Shown here: one piece after another, positions 43,801 through 54,098 of the stretch
Numbering within the stretch: position 1 is the first letter of the stretch
How the letters are laid out: every line of letters begins with the position of its first letter
Made by a program: the position numbers and the translations under genes
Notes under the pieces: model-generated
The model's input: only the letters and a program-made list of their open reading frames with translations
The model's database searches: none
Told to the model about the DNA's origin: nothing
From: Sabellastarte sp. h YS-2021
Lineage: Eukaryota > Annelida > Polychaeta > Sabellida > Sabellidae
Assembly (NCBI GenBank): GCA_964017235.1
Contig: OZ024938.1
Location: forward strand, 4,951,454-5,015,453
Direction of reading: 5' to 3'
DNA: 64,000 nt

Positions 43801-45162
43801 GTAATTGTTTTAATATGGTCTGATCATTTTTAAAAAACCACCAGGAAATATATATTTCGTCCTTTCATAACATGATACATAGTGCCTCTTCAGATTCCAT
43901 TCATTTTTAAATATTTTTCACATTCATGCTTCTTTATAAACTTTTTAAAATCTGTTATGTAACTCAAATGATTATTTTGTCAAAAATAATAAGATACATT
44001 ATATCATTATTTTCATTAATAGAATCAAAAATGAGATTCACAGCACCATTTGGATTCATATCAAAAATCTTAATTTTAATGTTGAAACATTCTTCAAGCT
44101 TAGAGATATCATCCAATGTTAGACCAGTAAAGTTAATATTATTATTTGAAAATATAGGTAAATAATTAAAGGTTCTCTATCTGTTCAAATAATATAGTAC
44201 ATTATTAAGAGTCCCAAAATGAAATTTCAAACATCTAAAGAAACATAAATTATCTTTATAAGGTTTATTAGTCCTTTTATTAATAAATAAAGTTTTCAAA
44301 TGTTTATTAGTCTTCAGGTAGGCAGGTAGATCTTATGCACTTCCAAGCGGGAAATCCGTTAAAAATATTGTATATTGCACATTGGTTATGACAACTAGAA
44401 TCCAGTTAGTTGAAGGTCTCACTACTCTGGCTTGTTGAACAACATCAATTCTAGCTAATTTATGCATCAAAAAATTTATGCTATTTCTATTAGATATTGT
44501 AAATGGAAAATATAACACTTTGTTATTATAATAAGGTATATAATATCTATATTCCTGGGTACTAGTTTTCTGCAATATCATTCCAAATGAAAAATTGATT
44601 CTATAAGCATTCGTTTGCTTATTGTATATTTCTGTAAGATGTCCTCTAATTTCCCTGTATCCTCTATGTAGGTCATTTGTAGCAAAGTTATACATTTTCT
44701 TAAGTTCTCCAATTTCTTCTTCTGCAAAAATATACTTCCTGTTAGTATTATATACCTCAAATAATTCATTATTTCCATGATCACAAATAAATGGGGGTAT
44801 ATCCTGATTATTGTCATTGCCTCCATGTTGGTTTAGTCTATGAGAATACAATTCTTTTCAATCTTTACAATTTTTTTTACATATTGCACATTTGTAAGAT
44901 TTCTTTGGAACTTCCAGATTCCGATGTCTTGTTAAAATATGATAATCTAATGCCTTTGTAGATAAAAATGAAACACATATTGAAAACACATATACTTTCC
45001 ACATGTCCTTGAATGTTTAAATAATTCATCGTATGAATAAAACACTTTATCACATGTAACACACTTCTTATTTTTAGAATTAAAAGTACATATCTTCTCA
45101 TGCTTAGCCAAGTTATTAGCTCTAAGCATAGAATAATTACAGTAAGAACAATTATAATTCAT
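40418..45162 (-). pseudogene. Polinton DNA polymerase B with N-terminal zinc fingers and C-terminal NADAR domain
   Basis: Protein-primed-type B polymerase of about 1,580 codons. N-terminus (45162-44830): three C2H2-like fingers ('CSYCNYSMLRANNLAKHEKIC', 'CVTCDKVFYSYDELFKHSRTC', 'CAICKKN...HRLNQH'). Exonuclease blocks: 'VWDMEALL' (about 43745), 'PVVGFNSGKYDINLIKKE' (about 43330), 'DYLIYYNNLDTGPF' (about 42930). Motif A 'GYDCNGL' is followed by TAG (42604-42606) where the family has Tyr. Motif B 'KLLSNSYYG' is at about 41690-41715 and motif C 'ETDTDSIYLA' at about 41400. Several stops and frameshifts occur. The last palm ORF (41473-40781) runs without a break into the NADAR domain (40418-40876). 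A TATA-like CTATAAATTT lies near 45215 on the minus strand. Confidence 0.93.
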
Positions 45163-45710
45163 TCTTAAAAGTTAGCAGATTTCTGATGTGTTATCCTCTT
45201 ACTGCGAAATTTATAGATTTGAGGATCAATTTTGATCTATATCTGAGTGTATTTGAGTCCTCAGGCTTTCAGCATATGGTGAATATGTGTGGCATGATTC
45301 CTTCCATCTGTTAAAAAAAATTCTTATTTTAAAATAAATAACATTACAAACTGCTTTCAGTATTGAGACACTATGAGATGGATTATGCCACAGAAAAGAG
45401 GTTATATAAAACAAACACATAAAAACTCATCCCAAATTTATAATTTCAAATTCTTTTAAAACAAGAGTGAGAAAAACATCTGGTGATTTTAGATTCATTT
45501 TCTTCTCATGAAGATATATATCATAGATGTTAACTCTTGATTCCATATTTAAATATTTCTGAGGTGATTAGATTACATTTGTTGTTGTCACCTAAATGTA
45601 TACATATGTTACCATTCCTATACGCATATATATATAGCCTACATAGCCATATGGGGATGATCTAACACCCCACGTGTTTAACTTCTCACTCCCCATATAC
45701 TCTATACTCC
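45163..45710. other. Polinton right subterminal region
   Basis: No gene: the 64-codon minus-strand frame at 45226-45420 has no domain. It carries the polymerase promoter region (TATA-like near 45215) and, at 45585-45730, CATATG/CCATATGGGGA words like those in the left subterminal region. Confidence 0.5.
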
Positions 45711-45815
45711 CCATATGGCAGTGATTGGATCTGCATTGACCTTAGTTGAGAAACTACATTAAGGATCAATTCCCTATCACATCTGTGGAGCGATTCCACT
45801 ACATCTATTACTACT
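45711..45815 (-). repeat. Polinton right terminal inverted repeat
   Basis: Reverse complement of 25043-25149 with about four mismatches and small gaps. It ends ...CATCTATTACTACT at 45815, directly followed by TCTGAT. Confidence 0.95.
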
Positions 45816-45821
45816 TCTGAT
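45816..45821. repeat. Target-site duplication of the Polinton, right copy (TCTGAT)
   Basis: Identical to 25037-25042; the Ty3 integrase frame continues from here. Confidence 0.95.
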
Positions 45822-46103
45822 ACTAACTTAACTCAATGTTCAGAAACAATTCTTGCTGACTTACTTGAATCAAACTCAGAACCCTTATTTTCAAATCAAG
45901 CAACTGTAGAATACTTAATACTTCCTAGTGGGATACCTAAACGTGTTATGGATGTGAACAAATTTGTGTCACTAAAGATTATCATTGGCTGTGAAAATTC
46001 AACTTGGTGTTTTGAGCAAAAATACTCCAAGCCAACAAAGAAAGCACCCAGGTGGATTATACAGGGAGAAGGCCATTTCTTTCAAAAACAACGTAAGGAA
46101 TAG
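45816..46103 (+). pseudogene. Ty3 integrase, C-terminal tail (continuation of 25042)
   Basis: Reading from TCTGAT in the codon phase of the 5' part gives 95 sense codons and then TAG at 46101-46103. There is no stop in between, although the frame has no ATG at its start. The tail is polar, with a short Lys/Arg-rich end, and has no conserved domain. This continuity shows that the Polinton entered an ORF that was still open at its 3' end. Confidence 0.85.
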
Positions 46104-46290
46104 TATTGTAAGCTGTGAAATCGGGGAAGTGTGACAGTCACTTAAAATTCAGAGAAGTGTAGCTGCACCATAAGCGGTCCATGAGCAATTCGGCAGAAGT
46201 ATGGTGTGTGCAGATGTCTGTGCTGTGTGCCACTTGAAGTCTAGATCCCAAACAGTTCACATCAAAATAAATATTCTAAGTTATTAATGT
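46104..46290 (+). repeat. Polypurine tract and start of the Ty3 3' LTR
   Basis: 'tcggggaag' at 46121-46129 is a plus-strand-primer-like purine tract placed 17 bp after the integrase stop. TGTGACAG at 46130 begins with TG, as LTRs do. AATAAATA at about 46266 could be the polyadenylation signal. The LTR end cannot be set because no 5' LTR is available for comparison. Confidence 0.55.
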
Positions 46291-46344
46291 TTTGCTGCTT
46301 CGCTCTTTTAAGTATCCATATAAAATAATAAACAAAGTAAAAAC

Positions 46345-46412
46345 AAAGAGCATATCAAATAAATAGATTTATTTGAGCTTTCGGAGCTTCACTCCTTCAT
46401 CAGAAATAGCTT
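46345..46412 (-). ncRNA. Hammerhead-ribozyme-like core (Penelope-like element)
   Basis: On the minus strand: CTGATGA (46397-46403), then a small stem GGAG-TGAAG-CTCC, then GAAA (46379-46382), then a 9-10-bp stem 'tcaaataaat/atttattga' type (about 46352-46376). This is the conserved core and stems II and III of a type I hammerhead, which Penelope-like elements are known to carry. A convincing stem I was not found, so it may be degenerate. Confidence 0.5.
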
Positions 46413-46763
46413 ACAATTGTTTAAATTTGAAAGAAAGCTCTTTTTATGTGTAAATAAACAAAATTACATCAAAATGACGTTTTAACAAAGCAAAACACGT
46501 CATTATTACTTAAAACACATATTTAGTCATATTTACGTCATAAATTTTAAGATGTCACAAAAAAATTTTTTTTCTATGACGTCACAAAAATCAAAATTTT
46601 TAATTTTTCACTATGACATCACAAAATCGAAAATTTTCAAATTTTTAAAAAATTTTTTAAAAATCACACAATTTCTTAAATTCGCAGAATTTTAACAATG
46701 ACAAAAAAATTAATATCCTCAACAAAAGAATTCAAATTAAACAAATTGTAAGAGAGATAACAT

Positions 46764-47205
46764 TTATACTACAATTCCATTGTCCCTGTTCATACCCAGT
46801 GGGTACACACAGCCAAATTTCATAATGAAGTAACTTTCCTTGATTTTCCTTGCCAAATTACTATTGATATTTTCAAACAGAACTTGCACTCTGAAATGAT
46901 CTAAACTGTGGCCCAAAGAGTTGAAGTGAATAGCTACCTCTCTATGTCTATTCTTGTTCTTGACATGTCCCTTTGTTTTCAATGAGGTACACACAGTTGA
47001 GGGCCCTAGAGGTAAATTTACTCCTTCAGGTAGTTTTTCTTGTATCACCAAAGATGTAATTTATTGCATTGAATGTATTAGATGTGGAGAGATTTATATC
47101 GGGGAAACAGAAAGGTGGTTAGGAGATAGGATAAGAGAACACTTGAGAGATGTCAAGGACAAGAACAAGAGAAAGACTTTCAGACATTCAGAAACGAGGC
47201 TGTGA
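46764..47205. mobile_element. Penelope-like element fragment: two GIY-YIG endonuclease pieces pointing apart
   Basis: Plus strand 46975-47200 reads 'SFSCITKDVIYCIECIRCGEIYIGETERWL', the N-terminal half of a GIY-YIG domain with the Cys motif typical of Penelope-like elements. Minus strand 46990-46764 reads 'HREVAIHFNSLGHSLDHFRV' and 'FIMKFGCVYPLGMNRD', the C-terminal half of the same kind of domain. The two halves therefore lie head to head in opposite orientations. Both are truncated. The non-coding stretch 46290-46760 on the minus side is the 3' region with the hammerhead-like core. The reverse transcriptase part of the element is not in the window. Confidence 0.75.
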
Positions 47206-48323
47206 GGCTTCTTGGCAGCATCAAAAACAGGGCCGTCAGACCTAGCAACCACAGCAACAGACACTTTAACAAAGCTCAAGCACAATGTCAACATTTGTGC
47301 CACAGACATTTCAACAGCCACAGCAGCCAGCTGCAAGGGAATACATCTTAACCATCCCAGAGACTCAGATGCCTGCAAGCAAGGTTGTCTAACCCACTCA
47401 ACGGAGTCAAGTACCAACCAAAGGACAGCAGCAGTCCAGAAGGCAGCCAACTTCCTTCTTAGACGTTGATGACTAACAGGCTGGACCTTTAAGACCACTT
47501 GGCTTTACTTTAATGCTGACAAAGCACTTGAACCTTCCATCAGTTGCATCTGCTACAGGCGAAGAAATTCAACACATTCAACATATCAGGACTCTGAGGA
47601 TACTTTGGGAATCTACCTTCAGTGCTGAGCTACCAACAGATTGACACACCACAGCCATTTTCACCAGCTGTCTTTCCTCCAACCACCACCGCCACACAGC
47701 AAGAACATCAGCAGCCACCAGTCCAGCCTCAGACTCCTCCTCAGTCAGCTGATACCAAACATCGGCGACAGTAGAACCACTGCACTTGCCTCGAATTGGT
47801 CATTTTCAGGACCACTGCTGTAAATAATTTAAAGTTCATTTTCAGGGCCACCCAAATCTTACAAAAATATTTGATAGCTGTTGCTCATAATATACCAAAC
47901 AAGAAGCATTACACCAACCCTCACAAAACACTTTTGCCCCAAACACAAAAAATGGATGAATGAATGACTGAATGTTTGATTGAAGAAAAATATAAAGTTA
48001 AAAAAATTATTTTAAAATATTCTATGCTTAGAAAAAATCTAAAATTTTGGATTGATAACTTATACAAAAAAGTTAGAAAAAATGATAAAAAAGTTATAGA
48101 ACATTTCAGCAGAAAAAAAGGAGGAAATAGCAATCAAATTGTGGCCTGCCGAAAAATATAAATTAACAAAAAAAACAACAAAAAAATTAGACTTTAAAAA
48201 AAGTTGTTACTCTTGGGGAAAAGTTTTCGACTTTTTGACCCTTTAAGAAATTTTTGAGTTTCCCCTAAGATTTGGATGATTTGAAGTTAAAAATATCTTG
48301 CAAATTTAGAGGGTCATTTTTAT
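47206..48323. other. Region without a supported gene
   Basis: 47206-47820 is less AT-rich than its surroundings and holds overlapping open frames (Ser/Thr/Gln/Pro-rich, for example the Gln/Pro-rich stretch near 47640-47790). None has a domain and they change frame often. It could be a decayed exon or part of the Penelope-like copy. 47930-48320 is A-rich, with no ORF of note. Confidence 0.35.
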
Positions 48324-49041
48324 TTAACTTGGACTGAAGGTGTCGACCAGGGTTAGCAGCACCAGGGAAAAGAAGTCCTTGTAGTTATAAAAGTCACTGT
48401 CTGATTTCTTTGGCTTTTTCATGGCGATATGCTTCCCCTCTATTTCCCCAACAGTGTAGGGTACATGCCATCTGGATCTGAACTTTTCCTCCACCCATTT
48501 CCACTCATCAGGGCTGTTAGGGAAACACAAATATGGGATGGATCGGCAGACCTGGGGGACGAATTTACAGATCGTGGTTTGGTGAACCAGCCAGTTATGT
48601 TGCAAGGAGGAATAGGTTTCTCCTGTTGCCAGGTGTCTCAGCATTATTGCCAGTTTCAGCCAAACATCTAAGGGCATCCTAAACTTGGTGACTGACTTCT
48701 TGATGTGGTGGTGTATGTGGTCTTTGATAAGGTTAAAAAAGGCAGGTGGTATCCTGACAAAATTCTGGTAACCTGGGATGTCACTGTGTATTAAGTCCAC
48801 CAGGAGGTTACTGTAGCAGTCTTTGTTCTTGTATTTGAAGGATCCAAGGCATAACCCTAGGATTTGGTGGCTTTCTTCTTTTCCTGGAGGTTATGGCTGT
48901 GGTGCTGGTTGTATGGCAGGTGGTGGGCCTGGATTTAGATGTGTCCTTCTCTCTCTGCAAATCATGATGAAAATCAAACTCAATAAAAGCCAAAATTACT
49001 CTAAGCTTCTGTGGAAAGTCTCTCTGATGTATAGCTGGCAT
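48324..49041 (-). pseudogene. Harbinger-type (PIF) transposase, C-terminally truncated
   Basis: Minus-strand transposase of a PIF/Harbinger DNA transposon. The N-terminal part (49041-48808) carries 'RRKPPNPRVMPWILQI'. A short frame break near 48805 leads into 'DVWLKLAIMLRHLATGETYSSLQ' (about 48680-48612), 'WKWVEEKFRSRW' and 'YTVGEIEGKHIAM' (about 48465-48420), then 'FSLVLLTLVDT'. The family has Asp in 'GxxDGKH'; here it is Glu. The protein stops right after the 'LVDT' block, losing the rest of the DDE domain. No terminal inverted repeats were found. Confidence 0.85.
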
Positions 49042-50220
49042 CTTTGCAGTGACAAATGATGTTTTATGACAGCCAGAGGTTAATACAGCATTGGATTGTT
49101 CCCGATTCTGGATCCCAACTCAAAGATTTAATCATTCTAGTTGGGGTGAGTCGGGAAAATGCTCCAGGCCTGTTTGTTTGTTAATACGGCTTGTCGGGGC
49201 TTGCTACAGCTTGTCTTTTAGGGGTTTATGGCTTGTCATGGTAGTTTCCCATCGAGTCATATTGAAAATCATCCCAGCCTCAAGTCAGGTTGGTACATGG
49301 ATCCAGAGAAGCCGAAATCTGCAAAAACTTGTCGGGGAGATGTTTCTGACTCACCCACTTTTATGTTTTCTGTCCCAGATTCCATGACTTTTGCAACCGA
49401 TCGTAGAGTCAGTTATATGGTAGGTTCCAGTAGAAAACCCCCTTTAGTTTATGATGTTCTGAATATGTGGACTTTTTATCACATCAAAATAATTGCATGT
49501 GGAGGGTAGCTAAAATGTGAAGCTCAGTAAGATGTACATGAAAGTGACAATCCTTGTCATCTTACCCTTTGGTTAAGGCAGTGGATAACTTTAGCTCTTG
49601 TTGATGTTGACTCAATAATAATACATTTTTTATCCATTTGGTGTCGTTAGCCATACAATGATACCATGATTTCATATTACAATGCTTTTACTTGGCACAA
49701 ATATGTTCACACATTTTAATTGTTTATTTCATTTTATTATTACACAAAATTTATCGAAAATAACTTATGGTTGCCTTTGACATTATTTCAATATTTTGTA
49801 TTTCTTAATTGTTTTCCATTTATTTTTGTTTGAGTTGAATCACTTTGATTGTTAGTATTTATTTAAATCCATTGCATTCACTTCAATGTTTTATGTTTAT
49901 CTAACTGAATAAGTAACTGAAAGTCTCTTTACCACCTTACTTAGAGATTAAGTCTGTGATAAGGACCATCTTGTTCTAAGAGTCATTACTCAGAAAAACA
50001 GCTGTTCAAGGAGGAAAATGTAGATCTTTAATTTGTTTATACACAGGGATGTTTTGATGGGTTTGAAGTTCTAATGTAGAAAATAATATTGTCGTGTGAA
50101 TGTAGCCTTTAGTTTGACTGTGTAGGTTGGATTTAGAAATTAGCCTTGGGGTTAAGTCTTTCTATTAAGTATTAGCTTTTATCTTAGATAACATAAAAAT
50201 GGCAGAAAGTAATATCCATA
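49042..50220. other. Non-coding stretch, nothing recognised
   Basis: Open frames at 49091-49509 have no domain. A 'cttgtcggggcttgctacagcttgtc' segment near 49190-49216 has internal 'cttgtc' repeats. The rest is AT-rich. Confidence 0.35.
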
Positions 50221-50379
50221 TCATATTACAGGCAGTATATACCGCATTAGTATGTGTTGGGTAATATATCCCTGTCCTTTGACTATTGCCTGACGTCCAT
50301 TTGCAAACTTCCAAGTCAGTGGCCCACCATCCCAAACCTCTTCATCCCACAGAAGAAGATACCCTATCCTCAAAAAATC

Positions 50380-51720
50380 ATCCTTAGACAAAGAAGTTTT
50401 CAAAAACTATAGGCCTGTCTCAAATTTAAATTTTATCTCAAAGATACTTGAAAGGGTAGTAGCAGTCCAGCTACAAACTCATCTTTATGAAGCCAGCCAG
50501 AGTGCCTTCCAATCAGCTTATAGAAAACACCATTCTACTGAAAGTGCCCTCCTTAATATTCATAATGATATTCTTCTTAATATGCCTCTTACTGCCCTTA
50601 CCCTTGTGGTTCTATCCACTGCTTTTGATACCATTGACCACACCATTCTCCTGGACAGACTCAATGTTTATTATGGAATCAGTGAGCTAGCACTTGGCTG
50701 GTTCAAATCATACCTGTCAGGAAGGACACACTTGGTCAAGGTAGGTAGTACACTCTGACATCCTGCTGCACTCCTGTATGGAGTTCCCCAGGGCTCTGTC
50801 CTTGGACCAATTCTATTATGTCTCTACACTAACCCAATGAGCTCAATCATTTATTCCCACATTAGCATCAGCTATCACTTTTACGCCGATGACACCCAGT
50901 TATACATATCACTTTCACCAGCAAATTTCTCTCACTCTATCCAAAAATTAAATAACTGCCTAAACAACATTCAAAATTTCATGTTTACAAATAAATTAAA
51001 ACTCAACCCAGACAAAGCTGAGTTTATTCTTATAGGCTCCCCCCCAAAAAATAACTCCTCCCTTACTTCCCTATCAATATCCTGGGAAGTCAGGTCTCAC
51101 CAGCACAAAGTGTTAGGAACCTCGGAGTGGTGTTCAACTCCAATTTCAATTTTTCAAACCGCATGTCACAGGTCATAAAGTCCACTAGAGTAAATGCGAG
51201 AGACCTCTACAGAATTCGTTTCCTTCTAGACCTTCATACATCAGTGCTGTTAACAAATGCTTTGGTGAGCAGCAGGTTGTACATTGCAATTCACTGTTCT
51301 TATCGCTCTCTGATTTTGAGTTAAGGAGATTGCAGCTAGTCCAAAACTCACTCTGCAGGGTTGTCACCCGTTGCTCTAAATTCTCTCACATTACCCCTCA
51401 ACTAAAAAAACTGTATTGGCTACCAGTCAGATACAGAGTACAATTTAAAATTGCCCTTATTACATACAAAATTTTACAGGTTTACCTAAGAGAATTAATC
51501 CATACCTATACCTCTTCTAGAAATACAAGGCAAAGTACCCCCAAGCTCAAGTTCCTTCATACCTCCACTTTCGATCGTAGAGTTCACAAATCAATCAAGC
51601 ACTTTTCTAATTCTTTTATACTTCTACCATCATACTGCCACTCTACTGTTATTTACGGTTACACACCATGTCCAATCAGTGGCCATGCATGTTACACCTC
51701 ATGGAAACACCAAACCTAGG
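50380..51720 (+). pseudogene. L2/CR1-group non-LTR reverse transcriptase fragment
   Basis: Plus-strand ORF2 fragment. 'NYRPVSNLNFISKILERVV' (about 50408), 'QSAYRKHHSTESALLN' (about 50515), 'LSTAFDTIDHTILLDRL' (about 50620, catalytic Asp in AFD), '[13 protein letters not shown]' (about 50777) and '[12 protein letters not shown]' (YADD active site, about 50880) are followed by '[17 protein letters not shown]'. The C-terminal region has 'LVQNSLCRVVTRC' and 'LKKLYWLPVRYRVQFKIALI' (about 51330-51470), typical of L2/CR1/Rex. Stops near 50757 and 51321 and several frame changes inactivate it. The endonuclease domain is absent (5' truncation), as is usual for dead LINE copies. Confidence 0.88.
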
Positions 51721-53976
51721 AGGATTTGAGGTATCTCGGGATGTGGTTCTGCCACCTTGTAAAACTTTTAACCACTGGGGATACCGCTTGTTGTGTGATT
51801 GTGGCGTAAAATAACCTGTTTATTAGAGTCAAACATGTACACTCTCAAATAGAGACTACATGCTAGTTGAGATCGCTTTTATTCCCCCCCCCCCAAGGAA
51901 ATTTAGGTATAAAACATACCCCGAATATTGACAACTCCTCGGTTGTGACAACAGCCTGCCAAAATCATTCTAAAGGACACAAAAAACTTCTATACAAGAG
52001 ACCACAGAATGGAAAATTTGAGGCTTACGTAAACACTGATAATCTGTGGATGGGTCATATGTGGTAAATTTTCCCCATTGCCGATTTCCACATACATGTT
52101 GAATTAAGGCCTCCACCTAACAACAAACACAGATTCAAAATACCTGCCTAGTTTCTTTGATCATTAAAACAAGGGATTTCTATAATCATTTTAAAAATGT
52201 GTGACATATGAATGGCTAAGAGGGAAAGGGGAGCGTTGATCAGTACACTGTTGATAAATGGATAACAAAACGGGCTGAATTTTTTACAAGAAGACATTTA
52301 CAATATGATCTGTGTAAAATAAGAAAATAAAATAAGCCAGCTTTAAATGGGTATTACAAATAAGGGGAGATTTAAGTAGAATTGGAAATGGCAACTTTTT
52401 AAAATTCAAAATGTCTGCCAACTCTAACATGTATTTCTGTACATTTTGTTTTTGTTAAAAAAAAATCACTTTCAGCCAGCTTTATCTCTATTCTCTTATC
52501 GGCTTTATTGTAATTGAACTCTAACATGCTAATGTCAAACAGATTGTGGATTGAAGTGCTTAATGAAAGGAGAAGGAAATTATGTCAAAGGAAAGGAATT
52601 CATACAATGGATTCACATAAAGACCAACCTCTACGAAAGACTGTTTTTAGCATTTCCCTTGGACGGTCTTTATACACAAGTATGACGATATATAGAAACA
52701 GTATCTATGATCAAGTAAATTATACCCTTGTCCTTTACAAGTGAGAAGATATAGCCAGACAAGCAATAGTAAGAATATGTAATAGTAATAGATTTCGAGG
52801 TGCTGGAAAGGCAAATGGTCACACTAAAACACTGGTATAAAGAAATTAAGATACATTTTAAGATACATTTTAAGATACACATCTTTCACGATACTGTTTG
52901 CCACAATAACTTCCACGAAAAATGTAATCACTGTATTAAAGTTAAATATAACTGTACCTTGAACAAAGCTACTAATGTGAATGGAAGTAATGTCTACAAA
53001 AACAATAGCTTGTACTAATTTACCAAAGAAAACTCTCATAAATCATAAGGATGTATGTATTGTAATACAAGTGATCTAATCTAATGTGGATTTTTATAAT
53101 GCTTAATCTCCATCAATTGAAACACTCTAAGGCGCAACTGAACAAAAAAAAACGTGAATAATCTTAATTCCAATGCCATAGTCAGGTCATACCAAAAAGA
53201 CCCAAGTGTGACAGAGAGGCTATGGCAGATACGCTTTTGAAAACAGGTAAGATTTGGACTTTTTTTCTAAAAGTGGCAATAGATGTTGCACTGTGTACAG
53301 ATTATTCTGAATTTTAGGAGCGTCAAAATTGAAACTACGGCCAAAGTGTTTGACTGACTTGAAGAATGAGGAGAGGAAAGAAGGAACTGTCAGGTATCGA
53401 TGAACAGGATGACTATGCTTTGTTCTGTAGGATCAACTGCTCAGAGACAAGGATGGTACAAAATAGCTAGGAAAACCACTGTGTAAAAACTTATCAACCA
53501 ATGTTGCGATTGCAACAAGTTTCATTGCCATGGGAATAAATAACTAAAATACTATCTTAGTTGTAACATAATGGTGAATATGTGCACATTAATTTAATTA
53601 AATTTCAGGTGACCTGGACCAGTTCAGATCACCTTACATGTATCTATGTGCATATGGTAAATCAGTAATAAAATGTCAACTAATTGTTAGGTAAGTTTAG
53701 AAGTGTCTTTAACATTACTGAATTATATAAAACATAAAATATTTTCATTTTTAGTCTCGGTCAACTTACTGTAAGCCTGTTAACTGGCATTTCCATTTTG
53801 ATATGCAAGAAAAATTATTGATTTGTTCTTGAGGGTAGAATTGTTTACATATGACAGTTGTTAATTTGATTCAATAAAAATCAAGTGCATCATAATGTAT
53901 GTGAATCTGTGAACGGTTTGTAAGGACACAAACTGTCAATATATTGGCATATATATGTTACACCCAATCCACGAAA
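51721..53976. other. Non-coding stretch, nothing firmly recognised
   Basis: A poly-C run lies at 51887-51896. Open frames at 52514-53018 show no domain; 'aagatacattttaagatacattttaagatacac' at 52849-52880 is a small 14-bp tandem repeat. No gene is supported. Confidence 0.35.
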
Positions 53977-54098
53977 TTGCCCATTTCGTGAAATGGGCAA
54001 GAATTTTGCCCATTTCGTGAAATAGGCAACTGACTTGCCTATTTCGTCAAATGGGCAATTTATTAAATTGTGGCTTGCCCATTTCATGAAATAGGCAA
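53977..54098. repeat. Four copies of a 24-bp palindrome
   Basis: Each copy has arms TTGCCCATTTC / GAAATGGGCAA (with C-to-T variants) around a 2-base centre. Copies start at 53977, 54006, 54035 and 54075; the first three are spaced exactly 29 bp. Partner changes (TTGCC[C/T]A in one arm, T[A/G]GGCAA in the other) are not always compensatory. Confidence 0.85.

Larger units (their letters stand above)
25043..45815 (+). mobile_element. Polinton/Maverick (adintovirus-like) element, complete ends, 20,773 bp
   Basis: Both ends are defined by about 105-bp inverted repeats beginning AGTAGTAATAG and by a perfect TCTGAT duplication. The gene set is diagnostic: packaging ATPase (35205), retroviral-type integrase with chromodomain (36449), capsid-type protein (38458), adenain-like protease (39766) and, on the opposite strand, B-family DNA polymerase (to 45162). 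The usual length is 15-25 kb. The left half (25150-35000) carries accessory genes: BIR, PC4-like, double RING and membrane proteins. Nearly every core gene has a stop or frameshift, so this copy should be unable to move on its own. A SINE (30115-30350) and a satellite array (31880-33090) lie inside it. Confidence 0.97.

Noticed and set aside
35205..45162. Alternative genetic code explaining the in-frame stops
   Set aside because: TAA, TAG and TGA all occur in frame, often beside 1-base frameshifts, while other genes of the same element use normal stops. Decay or sequencing error is simpler.
47206..47820. A Gln/Pro/Thr-rich host protein gene
   Set aside because: Composition looks coding-like, but frames change every 100-250 bp, there is no domain, and no splice pattern restores a continuous frame.
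52514..53018. Two adjacent open frames of 76 and 72 codons
   Set aside because: No domain, no conserved motif, different frames and a simple tandem repeat inside the second.
53977..54098. CRISPR-like array
   Set aside because: Regular spacing and palindromic repeats, but spacers are only 5-16 bp and the locus is in animal DNA with no cas-like gene.
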